Shown here one piece after another: positions 1 through 9,146 of a stretch of DNA of 52,798 bases. The translations under genes and the position numbers were made by a program. Position 1 is the stretch's first letter. Every line of letters begins with the position of its first letter. Source of the stretch: Mangrovibrevibacter kandeliae (lineage in GTDB: Bacteria > Pseudomonadota > Alphaproteobacteria > Rhizobiales > Rhizobiaceae); the NCBI RefSeq assembly GCF_024519155.1, contig NZ_JANIFJ010000011.1, forward strand, positions 1-52,798. The letters run 5' to 3'. The notes under the pieces were generated by a model, which was not told the origin of the DNA, made no database searches, and was given only the letters and a program-made list of their open reading frames with translations.

Positions 1-967
1 ACTCTTCGGCCACCGGCCGCTCCATGCGCACCGTCAGGTCACCCTCCGCCAGCCGCTCGAAGCCGGCCTCGATGTCGTGTACGAACCCCTTCAGCTCCTC
101 GGCCTTGGCCTGCTCGGCCGCCATCTGCCGCTCGCGTTCGGCGACCTGCGCCTCGCGCGCCGCCTTGGCTTCGGCCTCCAGCCGGTCCTGCCGGATCGCC
201 GCCTGCTTGAAGCTCTCCACCGCGCCCGCCATCTCGCCGGTCACGCCGTTCTTGCCGAGATACGGAACGTCGATGCCACGGTCGCCTTCAGCCAGACGGC
301 GCATGCTGTCGGCCAGACGGCGCAGCGGAGTCGTGATGCTGCGCGTCAGCGGCCAGGCGCAGACGCACAGCAGGACCAGCAGCGGAACCGACCAGAGCAG
401 CGAGCGCCACACCTGCGCCCAGAAGATCGCGTCGAGATCGTCGATGTAGACGCCGGTGCCGATCGACCAGCCCCAGTCCGGCACGGCCGCCGAGTAGCTG
501 AGCTTGGGCACCGGGGTCTCGTTGGCATTGCGCGGCCAGAGATAGGACGTGAAGCCACCGCCTTCCTTGGCGCGCGCGATGAGCGCCTGGAACAGCATGA
601 AGCCGTTGGGATCGGCCTTGTTCCAGAGGTTCTGCCCGACCAAGGCCGCCGTCGGATGGACCACCATCGTGCCGGTGAAGTCGGTGACGAAGAAATAGTC
701 CTTGTTGCCGTAACGGATGGAGCGCAGTGCATCGCCGGCACGCTTCTTGGCCTCCGCCTCGGTGACCTCGCCGCTCCTGGCGAGATCGACGAAGCCGTCG
801 ACAATGGACACCGCGGCGTCGACCTGCGCCTTGAGGAGGGCTTCGCGCTGCTCGCGCACCAGGCTGCGCTCCGCGAGGAGCTGGACGGCCGACACCGTCA
901 TGCAGACGGCGATGGCAAGCGCCACCAAAAGTCCGAGCTTGCCCGAAATCGTCAGTCTTCCCAGCAT
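1..967 (-). CDS. Methyl-accepting chemotaxis protein, N-terminal part (runs off window start)
   Basis: Transmembrane chemoreceptor that senses a small ligand in the periplasm and signals to CheA/CheW. I read it by reverse-complementing from an ATG at 967; 322 codons are visible and the frame is open at the window edge. Residues about 11-31 form a first membrane helix. Residues about 35-185 look like a single-Cache (sCache_2) sensor, with NKDYFFVTD near 88-96, HPTAALVGQNLW near 104-115 and DWGWSIGTGVYIDDLD near 164-179. A second membrane helix covers about 190-208. A HAMP linker follows (TTPLRRLADSMRRLAEGD near 212-229), then a coiled coil and a second HAMP-like block (FERLAEGDLTVRM). The methyl-accepting signalling domain lies outside the window. 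The family assignment rests on domain order; the ligand is unknown. Confidence 0.88.
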   Translation of the reverse strand, partial: MLGRLTISGKLGLLVALAIAVCMTVSAVQLLAERSLVREQREALLKAQVDAAVSIVDGFVDLARSGEVTEAEAKKRAGDALRSIRYGNKDYFFVTDFTGTMVVHPTAALVGQNLWNKADPNGFMLFQALIARAKEGGGFTSYLWPRNANETPVPKLSYSAAVPDWGWSIGTGVYIDDLDAIFWAQVWRSLLWSVPLLVLLCVCAWPLTRSITTPLRRLADSMRRLAEGDRGIDVPYLGKNGVTGEMAGAVESFKQAAIRQDRLEAEAKAAREAQVAERERQMAAEQAKAEELKGFVHDIEAGFERLAEGDLTVRMERPVAEE

Positions 968-1093
968 TGTTTCCTCGTTTCCGCTCTTCGGCGTTTTCGA
1001 AGGAAACAAGACCAAAGAAGACTTGCGATTTTCTTTCCGGCCCCTCCCGGCCCGCGTAAGGACTTCGGCAAGCCTAACGATTCGCCAACGCGC

Positions 1094-4000
1094 TCAGCCG
1101 GCGGCGCCGTAGCCGCCTGGCGTCGGCGTGACCACGACCACCGCCTCCCCCGCCTCGAGCACGGTCTGGTCGCAGCCGGCGAGCGTCTCGATCCGCCCGT
1201 CCAGCCGGCGGACCTCGGTTCGCCCGAGTTGGCCGTCCGCCCCGCCCGCAACCCCGCGCGGCGGCAGGGTGCGATGGGAGGACAGGATCGCGCAGTCCAT
1301 CTGCCGCAGGAAGCGGATGGTCCGCCGGGTGCCATCGCCGCCACGCGTTGTGCCTTTGCCGCCCGAGCCGGAGCGGACGTGGAAGTCCTCCAGCATTACC
1401 GGATAGCGCATCTCCAGGATCTCCGGGTCGGTGAGCCGGGAGTTGGTCATGTGGACGTGCACGCCGGAGGTGCCGGCGAAGGCGCGCCCGTCGTTCATCC
1501 GACCGGCCGGCGACCCCGAGCAGATGGTCTCGTAATACTGGTAGGTCGCGTCGCCGAAGGTGAGGTTGTTCATCGTGCCCTGCGAGTTGGCGAGCGCGCC
1601 GAAGGCCCCGAAGAGCGCGTTGGTGACGTGCTGCGAGGTCTCGACATTGCCGGCGACCACCGCTGCCGGGTAGTGCGGCTTCAGCATCGAGCCTTCCGGC
1701 ACCACGATCCGGACCGGCCGCAGGCACCCGGCATTCATCGGGATCGGCTTCTCGACCATCACCCGGAAGACGTAGAGCACCGCAGCGCGCGTCACCGGCT
1801 CGGGCGCGTTGAAGTTGTTCGCCATCATCGCCGAGGTGCCGGTGAAGTCGACGGTCGCTTCCCGCTTGTCGCGATCCACGGTGACCTTCACCCTGATCAC
1901 CTGGCCGCTGTCGGTCGGATAGTCGTAGGCGCAGTCGTCGAGCCGCCCGATCAGCTCGCGCACCGCCTCCGCGGCGTTGTCCTGCACGAAGCCCATATAG
2001 GCTTCGACGGTCGGTAGACCGAAATTCTCCACCATCCGCCGCAGCTCGGCGACACCCTTCTCGTTGGCGGCAATCTGCGCCTTGAGGTCGGCGATGTTCT
2101 GCTCCGGGTTGCGCGCGGGATAGGGATGGTCGGTGAGGACGCGGCGCAGTGCCGCCTCCTGGAAGACGCCGCCGTCGACGAGCCGGAGGTTGTCGATGAG
2201 GACGCCCTCCTCGTCGACCTTGGTGGCGCGCGGCGTCATCGAGCCCGGCGCAATGCCGCCGACGTCGGCATGGTGCCCGCGCGAGGCGACGAAGAAGAGA
2301 AGGCGGGGCGAGGGATCGGTATGCGCGGCGTCCTCGAACACCGGCGTCACCACCGTGATGTCCGGCAGGTGCGTGCCGCCGTTGTAGGGCGCATTCAGCG
2401 CGAAGACGTCGCCGGGGCGGATGCGCCCCTCGTTCAGCGCGATCACGGTCTCCACCGACCGGTCCATCGAGCCGAGATGGACGGGCATGTGCGGTGCATT
2501 GGCGATCAGCGCGCCGGAGGCGTCGAAGACCGCGCAGGAAAAGTCCAGCCGCTCCTTGATGTTCACCGAGGACGCCGTGTTCTGCAGCGTCACCCCCATC
2601 TGCTCGGCGATCGACATGAAGAGGTTGTTGAACACCTCGAGCAGCACCGGATCGGCGCCGCCCGCGCCCTCGCCCTTGCCGGCGGTGCCGAGCGCGGCGT
2701 GCCGCTCGAGCTTCTGCGTGCGGCGCAGGAGGATGTCGTCGCCGCCCGTCAGTTCGGCGCCCCAGCCCGGCTCGACCACGATCGTCTGGTTCGGCTCGAT
2801 GACGAGGGCCGGGCCGGCGATGCGCGCGCCCGGCCGGATGTCCCTCCGGTGGAAGATCCCGGCCTCGCGCCGCGCCCCGCCGGAGAAGAAGGCGCCGCGC
2901 TCGCCGGGCGCCGCATCCTGCGAGGCCACGGCAGCACGCGCCGGCCCCTCGTCGATCGACCGGCGCTCGCTCGCCTCGACCGACACCGTCTCGACGACGA
3001 TCGGGCGGTTCTCGTATGTGAAGCCGAACTGCGCCCTGTGCGCCGCCTCGAAGCGCGTGCGCGCACCGGCGAGATCGCCGTCATGGGCGACGGGAAGCGT
3101 CGTGTCCGTGCCGTCGTAGCGCAGCTGCAGGAGGACCGCCGTATCGACGGCCTCGGACGCAAGCCCCTGACCGGCGAGTTCGCTTCGGGCCTGCCCCGAG
3201 AGGTCGTCCGCCAGTGCCTCGATCGCGCCGAGCGAGCCAGCCTCGAGCGGGACGACCAGCGCCTGGCTGCGCGCGGCGAAGAGCGAGGACAGGCCGATGC
3301 CATAGGCCGACAGCAGGCCGGACATCGGATGGATCAGCACCGTCTCCATGCCGAGCGCGTCGGCGACGAGGCAGGCGTGCTGGCCGCCGGCGCCGCCGAA
3401 CGAGTTGAGGAGGTAGCGCGTCACGTCGTAGCCGCGCTGGACCGAGATCTTCTTCACCGCATTCGCCATGTTCTCGACGGCGATGGTGAGGAAGCCCTCG
3501 GCGGCGGCCTCCGGCGAACGGCCGTCGCCCATCTCGGCGGCCAGCGCTTCAAACTTTTGGCGCACCACCCCAGCGTCGAGCGGCTGGTCCTGGTTCGGGC
3601 CGAAGACGGCCGGGAACAGCGCCGGCTGCAACTTGCCGAGCATGACGTTGGCGTCGGTGACGGTGAGCGGGCCGCCCTTGCCGTAGGCGGCCGGACCCGG
3701 ATGCGCGCCGGCCGAATCCGGACCGACCTGGAAACGGCCCTGGTCCAGGTGGAGGATCGAGCCGCCGCCCGCAGCGACGGTGTGGATGCGCAGCATCGGC
3801 GCGCGGATGCGCACGCCCGCGACCTCCGAATCGAGTGCGCGTTCGTAGGCGCCGGCATAGTGCGTGACGTCGGTGGACGTGCCGCCCATGTCGAAGCCGA
3901 TCACCCTGTCGAAACCGGCGCGCCGCGCCGTCTCGGCCATGCCGACGACGCCGCCGGCCGGACCGGAGAGGATCGCGTCCTTGCCCTGAAAGAGCTCGGC

Positions 4001-4768
4001 CGCGGTCAGGCCGCCCGACGACATCATGAACTGCAGCGAGGGTGCCGCTTCGTCCTCGGCGCTCGCGCCGAGTGCGGTGGCGACACGGCTGACATAGCGC
4101 GACAGGATCGGCGTCAGGTAGGCGTCGACCACCGTCGTGTCGCCGCGCCCGACGAGCTTCACCAGCGGCGAGACCTCGTGGCTGACCGAGATCTGCGAGA
4201 AGCCGGCGGCCTCGGCGAGCGCTTTGGCGCGCCGCTCGTGCTCCGGGTAGCGCCAGGCGTGCATGAAGACGATCGCGACGGCATCGATGCCGTCGGCCCG
4301 GGCTTCGTCGAGCGCCGCCCGGGCCGCGGCGTCGTCGAAGTCGAGCTCGACCGTGCCGTCGGCGAGCACCCGCTCCGGCACCTCCGCCACGCGCTCGTAG
4401 AGCTGCTCGGGCAGGATGATCTCCTTGGCGAAGATGTCCGGCCGCGCCTGGTAGGCGATCCGCAGCGCGTCGCGGAAGCCCCCGGTGATCAGCAGCAGCG
4501 TGCGGTCGCCCTTGCGCTCCAGCAGCGCGTTGGTCGCGACCGTGGTGCCCATGCGCACGGTTCCGACGCGTCCCGAGGGAATGGCGGCACTGATGCCGAC
4601 GCCGAGGAGATCGCGGATGCCCTGCAGGGCCGCGTCGTCATAGACGCCTGGATTTTCCGACAGAAGCTTGCGGGCATGCAGAGCACCCTGCGGATCGCGG
4701 CCGATGATGTCGGTGAACGTGCCGCCGCGGTCGATCCAGAAGTCCCAGCGCGCTGCCTGCATTTTCAT
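1094..4768 (-). CDS. Fused hydantoinase A/B, 5-oxoprolinase family (ATP-dependent)
   Basis: A 1224 aa single-chain HyuA-HyuB fusion, the usual length for 5-oxoprolinase, which opens 5-oxo-L-proline to glutamate using ATP; some relatives act on hydantoins. The N-terminal Hydant_A_N part begins [12 protein letters not shown] (12-23) and has [14 protein letters not shown] (74-87). The hydantoinase A part has [14 protein letters not shown] (207-220) and the ATPase-fold motif DMGGTSTDV (293-301). The hydantoinase B part runs from about 705 to the end and finishes with the glycine-rich tail PTPGGYG. It is divergent from the DctPQM transporter at 4894, with 125 nt between them, so uptake followed by cytosolic hydrolysis of a lactam or hydantoin is likely. 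That substrate is inferred; the family is clear. Confidence 0.9.
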   Translation of the reverse strand: MKMQAARWDFWIDRGGTFTDIIGRDPQGALHARKLLSENPGVYDDAALQGIRDLLGVGISAAIPSGRVGTVRMGTTVATNALLERKGDRTLLLITGGFRDALRIAYQARPDIFAKEIILPEQLYERVAEVPERVLADGTVELDFDDAAARAALDEARADGIDAVAIVFMHAWRYPEHERRAKALAEAAGFSQISVSHEVSPLVKLVGRGDTTVVDAYLTPILSRYVSRVATALGASAEDEAAPSLQFMMSSGGLTAAELFQGKDAILSGPAGGVVGMAETARRAGFDRVIGFDMGGTSTDVTHYAGAYERALDSEVAGVRIRAPMLRIHTVAAGGGSILHLDQGRFQVGPDSAGAHPGPAAYGKGGPLTVTDANVMLGKLQPALFPAVFGPNQDQPLDAGVVRQKFEALAAEMGDGRSPEAAAEGFLTIAVENMANAVKKISVQRGYDVTRYLLNSFGGAGGQHACLVADALGMETVLIHPMSGLLSAYGIGLSSLFAARSQALVVPLEAGSLGAIEALADDLSGQARSELAGQGLASEAVDTAVLLQLRYDGTDTTLPVAHDGDLAGARTRFEAAHRAQFGFTYENRPIVVETVSVEASERRSIDEGPARAAVASQDAAPGERGAFFSGGARREAGIFHRRDIRPGARIAGPALVIEPNQTIVVEPGWGAELTGGDDILLRRTQKLERHAALGTAGKGEGAGGADPVLLEVFNNLFMSIAEQMGVTLQNTASSVNIKERLDFSCAVFDASGALIANAPHMPVHLGSMDRSVETVIALNEGRIRPGDVFALNAPYNGGTHLPDITVVTPVFEDAAHTDPSPRLLFFVASRGHHADVGGIAPGSMTPRATKVDEEGVLIDNLRLVDGGVFQEAALRRVLTDHPYPARNPEQNIADLKAQIAANEKGVAELRRMVENFGLPTVEAYMGFVQDNAAEAVRELIGRLDDCAYDYPTDSGQVIRVKVTVDRDKREATVDFTGTSAMMANNFNAPEPVTRAAVLYVFRVMVEKPIPMNAGCLRPVRIVVPEGSMLKPHYPAAVVAGNVETSQHVTNALFGAFGALANSQGTMNNLTFGDATYQYYETICSGSPAGRMNDGRAFAGTSGVHVHMTNSRLTDPEILEMRYPVMLEDFHVRSGSGGKGTTRGGDGTRRTIRFLRQMDCAILSSHRTLPPRGVAGGADGQLGRTEVRRLDGRIETLAGCDQTVLEAGEAVVVVTPTPGGYGAAG

Positions 4769-4893
4769 CTCTCCGCCTACGTCTTGACCAGATCGTCAAT
4801 GATTTATCGACATCTTATCAGCGTGTTTGACGTATGCAAATTTTCGTGGAAGTCTTTCTTGCGTGATCCCCTTCCGCTCGGAGGCCAACCCGC
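4769..4893. promoter_or_regulatory. Divergent control region between oxoprolinase and dctP, with candidate operators
   Basis: The 125 nt between the two divergent starts is much richer in A/T than its surroundings, as expected for back-to-back promoters. Two inverted repeats are visible: TTGAC-N6-GTCAA at 4784-4799 and the 15 nt element TTTGACGTATGCAAA at 4826-4840 (TTTG-N7-CAAA). A GGAGG ribosome site lies at 4879-4883, upstream of the dctP ATG at 4894. The MarR-type gene at 7794 is the obvious candidate ligand-responsive regulator. Binding is inference; the symmetry is seen directly. Confidence 0.45.
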
Positions 4894-5862
4894 ATGAAGC
4901 ATCTGTCGACACTTCTCCTCGCCGCCGCCGTCGCACTGCCGACCGCCGCCCTCGCCGAGACCACCTGGGACATGCCGACCCCCTATCCGGAAGGCAATTT
5001 CCACACCAAGAACGACATGGCCTTCGTCGACGAAGTGAAGGAGAAGACCGGCGGCGATCTCGTCATCACGCTCCATCCGAACCAGTCGTTGATCAAGCAC
5101 CCGGACATCAAGAGCTCGGTGCGCGACGGCATCGTGCCGATCGGCGAGCTGCTCGTCTCGCGCCTCGAGAACGAGAACCCGATCTGGGGCGTCGATTCCG
5201 TGCCGTTCCTGGCGACGAGCTACGACGCGGCCAAGAAGCTCTACGACGCGCAGAAGCCGGTGATGGAGAAGGTGCTGGCGAAGGAGGGGCTGAAGCTTCT
5301 CTACTCCGTGCCGTGGCCACCGCAGGGCCTCTACGCCAAGAAGGACGTCTCGCAGATGTCAGACCTCAAGGGGCTGACCTTCCGTGCCTACAACAAGGGC
5401 ACCGAAGCGATCGCGTCGAAGGCCGGCATGATCCCCACCCAGATCGAGGCCTCGGACATCCCGACCGCCTTCTCGACCGGCCGCGTCGAGGCGATGATGA
5501 CCTCGCCCTCCACGGGTGTCGACTCCAAGGCCTGGGACTTCCTGTCGAACTACTACGACCTGCAGGCCTGGCTGCCGCGCAACATGGTGATCGTCAGCCA
5601 GGACGCCTTCGACGCGCTGTCCGAGGCCGACCAGAAGGCCGTCATGGACGCCGCAGCCACCGCCGAGACGCGCGGTTGGGAGGCCTCGAAGGAGGAGACC
5701 AAGCGCACCACGCAGCTTCTCAAGGACAACGGCATCAAGGTCGAGGAGCCGTCCGACGCGCTGAAGACGGGCTTCACCGACATCGGCGAGGACCTGACCG
5801 CCGCCTGGAAGGCCTCCGCCGGCGAAGACGGCGCGGCGATCATCGACGCCTACCAGAAGTAA
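4894..5862 (+). CDS. dctP: TRAP transporter periplasmic solute-binding protein (DctP family)
   Basis: Extracytoplasmic receptor of a tripartite ATP-independent transporter; it captures a carboxylate-type solute in the periplasm and hands it to the membrane subunits. The 322 aa protein has a clear signal peptide (residues 1-21, ending ALA before E22). It also has the family signature LKGLTFRAYNKGTEAI around 158-173, whose arginine (R164) normally pairs with the ligand carboxylate, and ASDIPTAFSTGRVEAMMTSP around 186-205. A good GGAGG site precedes the start. It is first in a dctP-dctQ-dctM-marR run. The substrate is not readable from sequence; the divergent oxoprolinase suggests a cyclic amide or amino acid derivative. 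Confidence 0.93.
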   Translation: MKHLSTLLLAAAVALPTAALAETTWDMPTPYPEGNFHTKNDMAFVDEVKEKTGGDLVITLHPNQSLIKHPDIKSSVRDGIVPIGELLVSRLENENPIWGVDSVPFLATSYDAAKKLYDAQKPVMEKVLAKEGLKLLYSVPWPPQGLYAKKDVSQMSDLKGLTFRAYNKGTEAIASKAGMIPTQIEASDIPTAFSTGRVEAMMTSPSTGVDSKAWDFLSNYYDLQAWLPRNMVIVSQDAFDALSEADQKAVMDAAATAETRGWEASKEETKRTTQLLKDNGIKVEEPSDALKTGFTDIGEDLTAAWKASAGEDGAAIIDAYQK

Positions 5863-5869
5863 CAGCCCG

Positions 5870-5897
5870 GCGGCCGGACCCCGCAAGGTCCGGCCGC
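5870..5897 (+). other. Strong hairpin between dctP and dctQ
   Basis: A perfect inverted repeat: GCGGCCGGACC (5870-5880) pairs with GGTCCGGCCGC (5887-5897) around a 6 nt loop. No U-tract follows, so it is more likely an mRNA 3'-end stabiliser or a leaky attenuator than a full terminator. Such stems commonly let the binding protein be made in excess over the membrane subunits; that role is inferred here. Confidence 0.6.
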
Positions 5898-5946
5898 GCT
5901 GCTCTTCTCCACGCCTTCACTCTCACCTCCGCCCGGAGATCTCGGA

Positions 5947-6483
5947 ATGGGCCGTTCGCTCGCGGTGCTCTACAGGCTGACGGCCTGGCTCGCCGCCCTT
6001 TGCCTCGTCACGATCCTCGGTCTCGTCGCGCTGCAGATCGGCGCGCGGCTGATCGATTGGGGCCTGCGGTCCGCAGGTCTGCCGGCGACGGGCTTCATCG
6101 TGCCTTCGCTCGCCGAGATCTCGGGCTACCTGCTCGCGGCCGCCACCTTTCTCGGCCTCGCCGACACGCTGGCGGCCAACGTCCACATCCGGGTCAACCT
6201 CCTCGCCGAACGCCTGCCGATGCGCGCCCGCATGCTGCTCGAGGGCGTGGTCGCGCTCCTCGGCGCCGCGATCGCCGGCTTCGCCGCCTGGGCGCTCGCG
6301 GCCTACGGCTGGAAGAGCTTCAGCCACGGCGACGTCTCCTACGGCATGGTGCAGGTGCCGCTCGCTCTGCCGCAGGCCGCCATGGCGGTCGGCCTCCTCG
6401 TCTTTGCCATCGCGCTCCTGGAGGAGTCGGTGCTCGGCTTCACCGGGCGGGCGCGCCACCTCGCCGCGGGCAGCACCATCTGA
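5947..6483 (+). CDS. dctQ: TRAP transporter small permease subunit (DctQ family)
   Basis: Small integral membrane subunit of the TRAP transporter, which works with the large permease in sodium- or proton-driven uptake. At 178 aa it has the usual four hydrophobic helices (about 13-33, 55-80, 95-120, 138-160) and the typical SLAEISGYLLAAATFLGLAD stretch followed by the NVHIRVNLL motif (82-90), conserved in this family. It follows dctP after an 84 nt gap holding a strong hairpin. Its TGA overlaps the ATG of the large subunit by one base (TGATG), pointing to translational coupling. Confidence 0.9.
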   Translation: MGRSLAVLYRLTAWLAALCLVTILGLVALQIGARLIDWGLRSAGLPATGFIVPSLAEISGYLLAAATFLGLADTLAANVHIRVNLLAERLPMRARMLLEGVVALLGAAIAGFAAWALAAYGWKSFSHGDVSYGMVQVPLALPQAAMAVGLLVFAIALLEESVLGFTGRARHLAAGSTI

Positions 6484-7790
6484 TGAGCATCTTCGCCCTC
6501 TCGCTCCTCGTCGTCGTCGTCCTGTTCGGCGCCCTCGCCTCCGGCCTCTGGGTGGCGCTCGCCCTCACCGTGACCGCACTTGCCGCCCTCCTCTCGCGCC
6601 CGGCGCTGCCCGACGCGCAGATCCTCGCCAACTCCTTCTGGTCGGCCTCCACCTCCTGGGACCTGACGGCGCTGCCGATGTTCATCTGGATGGGCGAGAT
6701 CCTGTTCCGCTCGCGCCTGTCGGAGGACATGTTCGCCGGCCTCTCGCCGCTGATGCGGCGCCTGCCCGGCCGGCTGGTGCACGTCAACGTCGTCGGCTGC
6801 GCGATCTTCGCGGCCGTTTCCGGCTCTTCGGCCGCCACCACGCAGACGATCGGCAAGATCTCGCTGCCCGAGCTGAAGGCCCGCGGCTACGACGAGCGTA
6901 TCGCCATCGGCTCGCTCGCCGGCTCGGGCACGCTCGGCCTCCTGATCCCGCCCTCGATCATCCTCATCGTCTACGGCGCGGCGGTGGAGGAATCGATCGC
7001 CCGGCTGTTCATCGCCGGCATCGTGCCGGGCATCCTGCTGGCCCTCCTGTTCATGGCCTATGTCGCCCTCGCCGCGACGCTGAAGCCCTCGCTGGTGCCG
7101 ACGGAGGCCGACCGGCTGGACGGCGAAGGCGGGTTCAAGGCGCTGCGCCGGCTGCTGCCGGTGGTGCTCCTCATCGCCGGCGTCATCGGCTCGATCTATG
7201 GCGGCCTCGCCTCCCCGACCGAGGCCGCCGTGATCGGCGTCCTGATCAGCCTCGTCATCGCCAAGGCCCAGGGCGGCCTCTCCTTCGCCGAGTTCAAGAG
7301 CTCGCTGATCGGCGCCACGCATGCCTCCTGCATGATCGCGCTGATCCTCGCGGGCGCCGCCGTGGTCACCACGGCGATGGGCTTCACCGGCCTGCCGCGG
7401 GAGCTCGCCGCCTGGATCGGCTCGCTCGGCCTGTCGCCGCTCGGTCTGCTGGCCGCGCTGACGCTCTTCTTCATGATCCTCGGCTGCTTCCTCGACGGCA
7501 TCTCGATGGTGGTGCTGACCACCTCCGTCATCATGCCGCTGGTGCAGCAGGCCGGCTTCGACCTCGTCTGGTTCGGCATCTATCTCGTGATCGTCGTGGA
7601 GATGGCGCAGATCACGCCGCCCGTTGGGTTCAACCTCTTCGTCATCCAGGGCCTGACCGGCCAGAACATGTTCAGGATCGCGGCCGCCACTGCGCCCTTC
7701 TTCCTGATCCTCGTCCTGATGGTGGTGCTGCTCGCGCTCTTCCCGGGCCTCGCGCTCTATCTGCCGCAGACGATGTTCTCGGGCGGCTGA
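6483..7790 (+). CDS. dctM: TRAP transporter large permease subunit (DctM family)
   Basis: Large membrane subunit that forms the transport path. The start is the ATG at 6483, one base inside the dctQ stop, giving 435 aa, normal for DctM. Hydrophobic helices run throughout. Family hallmarks include ALPMFIWMGEILFRS near the start, SGSSAATTQTIGKI, the helical hairpin LAGSGTLGLLIPPSIILIVY, and EMAQITPPVGFNLFVIQG near the C-terminus. It sits between dctQ and the marR gene (3 nt spacing), so the four genes are probably one transcript. The frame is also open far upstream of this start, but that part lies over dctP and dctQ and is not coding. Confidence 0.92.
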   Translation: MSIFALSLLVVVVLFGALASGLWVALALTVTALAALLSRPALPDAQILANSFWSASTSWDLTALPMFIWMGEILFRSRLSEDMFAGLSPLMRRLPGRLVHVNVVGCAIFAAVSGSSAATTQTIGKISLPELKARGYDERIAIGSLAGSGTLGLLIPPSIILIVYGAAVEESIARLFIAGIVPGILLALLFMAYVALAATLKPSLVPTEADRLDGEGGFKALRRLLPVVLLIAGVIGSIYGGLASPTEAAVIGVLISLVIAKAQGGLSFAEFKSSLIGATHASCMIALILAGAAVVTTAMGFTGLPRELAAWIGSLGLSPLGLLAALTLFFMILGCFLDGISMVVLTTSVIMPLVQQAGFDLVWFGIYLVIVVEMAQITPPVGFNLFVIQGLTGQNMFRIAAATAPFFLILVLMVVLLALFPGLALYLPQTMFSGG

Positions 7791-7793
7791 GCC

Positions 7794-8342
7794 ATGGCCC
7801 GCAAGCCCGCCGCGCCGACGCAGGTCAGCCGCACCGCGAGCCTCGGCCCGATCGTCTCCTCGGCCCATCTCGCCGATGGCGCCTTTCCGCAGCTTTCCGA
7901 GGTCGAGTTCGGGATGATCCTGTCCCAGCACGCCTTCGAGCGCTGGATGGTCCGCTGCATGACGGCCGCCGGCGCGCCCGGCCTGACGCCGACCGAGATC
8001 CTCGTCCTCCACAACGTCAACCATCGCGGCCGGGCCAAGCGCCTCGCCGACATCTGCCTCGTCCTCGGCATCGAGGACACCCATCTCGTCTCCTATGCGG
8101 TGAAGAAGCTCGAGGCGCGCAAGCTCGTCGCCCGCGAGAAGGCCGGCAAGGAGCGGCTGGTGTCGATCACGTCGGCCGGCGCCACCGCCTGCGGCCGCTA
8201 CCGCGATCTGCGCGAGGCGGTGCTCGTCGAGGCGGTGCAGGAGCTCGGCCTGTCGCCGGAGGCAATGTCGAACCTCGCCGCGCTGCTGCGCGTCCTCTCC
8301 GGCCACTACGACCAGGCGGCGCGCACCGCAGCGAGTTTGTGA
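7794..8342 (+). CDS. MarR-type winged-helix regulator (COG5631-like)
   Basis: A 182 aa predicted DNA-binding regulator. The pattern LSEVEFGMILSQHAFERW, then RCMTAAGAPGLTPTEILVLH, LADICLVLGIEDTHLVSY and AVKKLEARKLV matches the COG5631 branch of MarR proteins known from Rhizobiales and relatives; the winged helix spans about 60-130. It lies 3 nt after dctM, in the same direction and probably the same transcript. The likely job is control of the transporter and the divergent oxoprolinase through the inverted repeats at 4784-4840, with a substrate or its product as effector. The family call is firm; the regulon is inferred. Confidence 0.85.
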   Translation: MARKPAAPTQVSRTASLGPIVSSAHLADGAFPQLSEVEFGMILSQHAFERWMVRCMTAAGAPGLTPTEILVLHNVNHRGRAKRLADICLVLGIEDTHLVSYAVKKLEARKLVAREKAGKERLVSITSAGATACGRYRDLREAVLVEAVQELGLSPEAMSNLAALLRVLSGHYDQAARTAASL

Positions 8343-8372
8343 GGGGCGTGACGGCCTGCGAGATCGGTCCGT

Positions 8373-8768
8373 TCAGTCCGCAATCCGCACGATGCGATCG
8401 CGCAGCATTGCGGCAAGCTGCCGCTCGCTGATCTGACCTGCCGCCAAGCCCAGCCAGACGGCGACGGCTTCCTCATTGGACAAGTCGAGCTCAAAGCCGT
8501 TGATGACGAGGAAGGTTTCGCAGGCCGCGAGTGAGATGCGCTTGTTGCCGTCCATGTAGGCGTGGTTCATCGCGAGCCCGTAGGCGAGTGAAGCGGCAAG
8601 GTCGGCGAGATCGCAGCCAGGCGAATACAGTCGCAGATGCTTCGGTCGCGCGAGGGCTGATTGGGCGGCGTTCGTGTCACGCACGCCCGGAGCGCCACCG
8701 TGCAATTCGATCAGCGCTCCATGCAAGCGGTCAAGATCCTCGGGTCCGAGCCAGAGCGGTTCGCCCAC
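8373..8768 (-). CDS. doc: Doc-type toxin (Fic/Doc family, death-on-curing)
   Basis: A 131 aa small Fic-fold protein. The Doc catalytic motif is complete: HAYMDGNKR at residues 69-77, with the histidine, aspartate, asparagine, lysine and arginine all present. Doc enzymes phosphorylate elongation factor Tu and stop translation. The start read here is GTG at 8768, only 3 nt after the stop of the small upstream gene at 8772, so the two are translationally linked as in toxin-antitoxin pairs. It faces the marR gene tail to tail. Family certain; toxicity inferred. Confidence 0.88.
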   Translation of the reverse strand: MGEPLWLGPEDLDRLHGALIELHGGAPGVRDTNAAQSALARPKHLRLYSPGCDLADLAASLAYGLAMNHAYMDGNKRISLAACETFLVINGFELDLSNEEAVAVWLGLAAGQISERQLAAMLRDRIVRIAD

Positions 8769-8771
8769 CGG

Positions 8772-8942
8772 CTATTTCGCCAGCTCCCGCAGCGCACTCT
8801 CACGCTTTCGCATGACGTAGTCGGACGCCCGCGACACATCGAGGGTCTTGGCGCTCGCCGATCCGCCCTTGGGCGGGCCCGACGCGCTGCCGGGCTCCGC
8901 CTCATAGGCACCACCGGAGGGCTTCTTTTCGCTTTCTTCCAT
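8772..8942 (-). CDS. Small putative antitoxin partner of Doc
   Basis: A 56 aa protein from the ATG at 8942 (MEESEKKPSGG). The frame is open further upstream to an ATG at 9062, but the longer form adds sequence of no recognisable character. The first half is low-complexity Gly/Ser/Ala/Pro, as expected of a disordered segment, and the second half is a charged helix (DVSRASDYVMRKRESALREL). It ends 3 nt before the toxin start. I do not recognise a Phd DNA-binding domain, so it is named antitoxin only from position, size and coupling. It may neutralise Doc without autoregulating the operon. Confidence 0.6.
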   Translation of the reverse strand: MEESEKKPSGGAYEAEPGSASGPPKGGSASAKTLDVSRASDYVMRKRESALRELAK

Positions 8943-9146
8943 CGTTCCATCTCCCACTGAGGTCGCGATCGCTGGGCTCTCGTCCGCCGCCCGCCGCGTC
9001 GGTCGAGGCGCGGTGTCGCTCTCGTGCAAGCAATCCAGCGCCATCGGCTTTCGCCAGTGCATGACAAAACGCGCTGGCTATCGGTCCCCCGCTGAGGCTA
9101 AGGGGCTGAGCAGGCCCATCGGGTCACGTCTGGAGGAGCGCCCATC

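Noticed and set aside
2126-4897. A 923-codon open frame on the plus strand, antisense to the oxoprolinase
   Set aside because: It is the mirror of a clear 1224 aa enzyme; its product is rich in Arg, Asp, His and Gly with no family motif. Long shadow frames are expected at this GC content.
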